From Candidatus Forterrea sp. (GTDB lineage Archaea > Iainarchaeota > Iainarchaeia > Iainarchaeales > JAAZKV01), in the NCBI GenBank assembly GCA_020717885.1, contig DYDN01000052.1, forward strand, positions 1-5,685: a DNA stretch of 5,685 bases, in the 5' to 3' direction. This document shows, piece by piece, positions 5,539 to 5,685 of this stretch. The translations under genes and the position numbers were made by a program. The notes beneath the pieces are model-generated. The model did not search any database and was not told the origin of the DNA. It saw nothing but the letters and a program-made list of their open reading frames with translations. The stretch's first letter is position 1, and each line of letters begins with the position of its first letter.

Positions 5539-5685
5539 CTTATAGCATATCTCGGCGGTGTTGTGTTGTCCTGATTTAATGTTCACTCGTGATTTTAGTT
5601 GGTTGTTCTCCTTTATTAGCTTTTCTTCAAAATGTATTTGCTAACTGTTTTGTAGGTTTTGTTTGATTGTTTGGAATAGGTCAAG

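Noticed and set aside
5616..5684. C-terminal end of a minus-strand gene reading LTYSKQSNKTYKTVSKYILKKS and ending in TAA TAA
   Set aside because: Only 22 residues are visible and there is no motif. The tandem stop is suggestive, but it cannot be told from chance without the sequence beyond the window.
1..5685. CRISPR arrays, tRNA or rRNA genes, insertion sequences, inverted-repeat ends
   Set aside because: No regularly spaced repeats, cloverleaf-like segments, rRNA-like stretches, transposase motifs or paired terminal repeats were found on either strand.

Overview
The window looks archaeal. The evidence is modest: TATA-box-like elements (TATATAAA at 66-73, TTTAAAAG at 1452-1459, TTTAAATA at 5525-5532), Shine-Dalgarno sites of the GGTGA type very close to start codons, short intergenic gaps, and genes for making isoprenoid precursors from mevalonate. 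The sequence is moderately AT-rich and all six reading frames kept as genes lie on the + strand. An uncultured archaeon, perhaps of the DPANN kind, would fit, but the sequence alone does not fix the lineage, and a bacterium with a mevalonate cluster is not excluded.

Layout. Positions 1-95 hold no supported gene. A class I SAM-dependent methyltransferase follows, but it lies in two overlapping frames: 96-974 carries an unrecognised N-terminal region plus beta strands 1 to 4 of the fold, and 971-1429 carries strands 5 to 7. The frames meet at a run of eight A (953-960) that is also a canonical -1 slippery heptamer, A AAA AAA. A -1 shift gives one continuous protein of about 444 residues. This is either a natural or artefactual one-base deletion, or recoding. 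A 61-base gap (1430-1490) with two TATA-like boxes then leads into the main cluster.

Main cluster. Mevalonate kinase (1491-2423), diphosphomevalonate decarboxylase (2441-3439) and phosphomevalonate kinase (3448-4566) form the complete classical lower mevalonate pathway, mevalonate to isopentenyl diphosphate. They stand in the same order as the mvaK1-mvaD-mvaK2 operon of Gram-positive cocci. That route is uncommon in archaea, most of which use a modified pathway. An HD-domain phosphohydrolase-like gene (4568-5524) begins one base after the phosphomevalonate kinase stop and is probably cotranscribed. Its substrate is unknown.

The last 161 bases (5525-5685) begin with a perfect 14-base AT palindrome and then turn T/G-rich on the + strand, the opposite of the A/G-rich genes before it. 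This may be the edge of a minus-strand gene or a remnant. The points most worth checking are the split methyltransferase and the lineage of the classical mevalonate operon with its attached HD protein.
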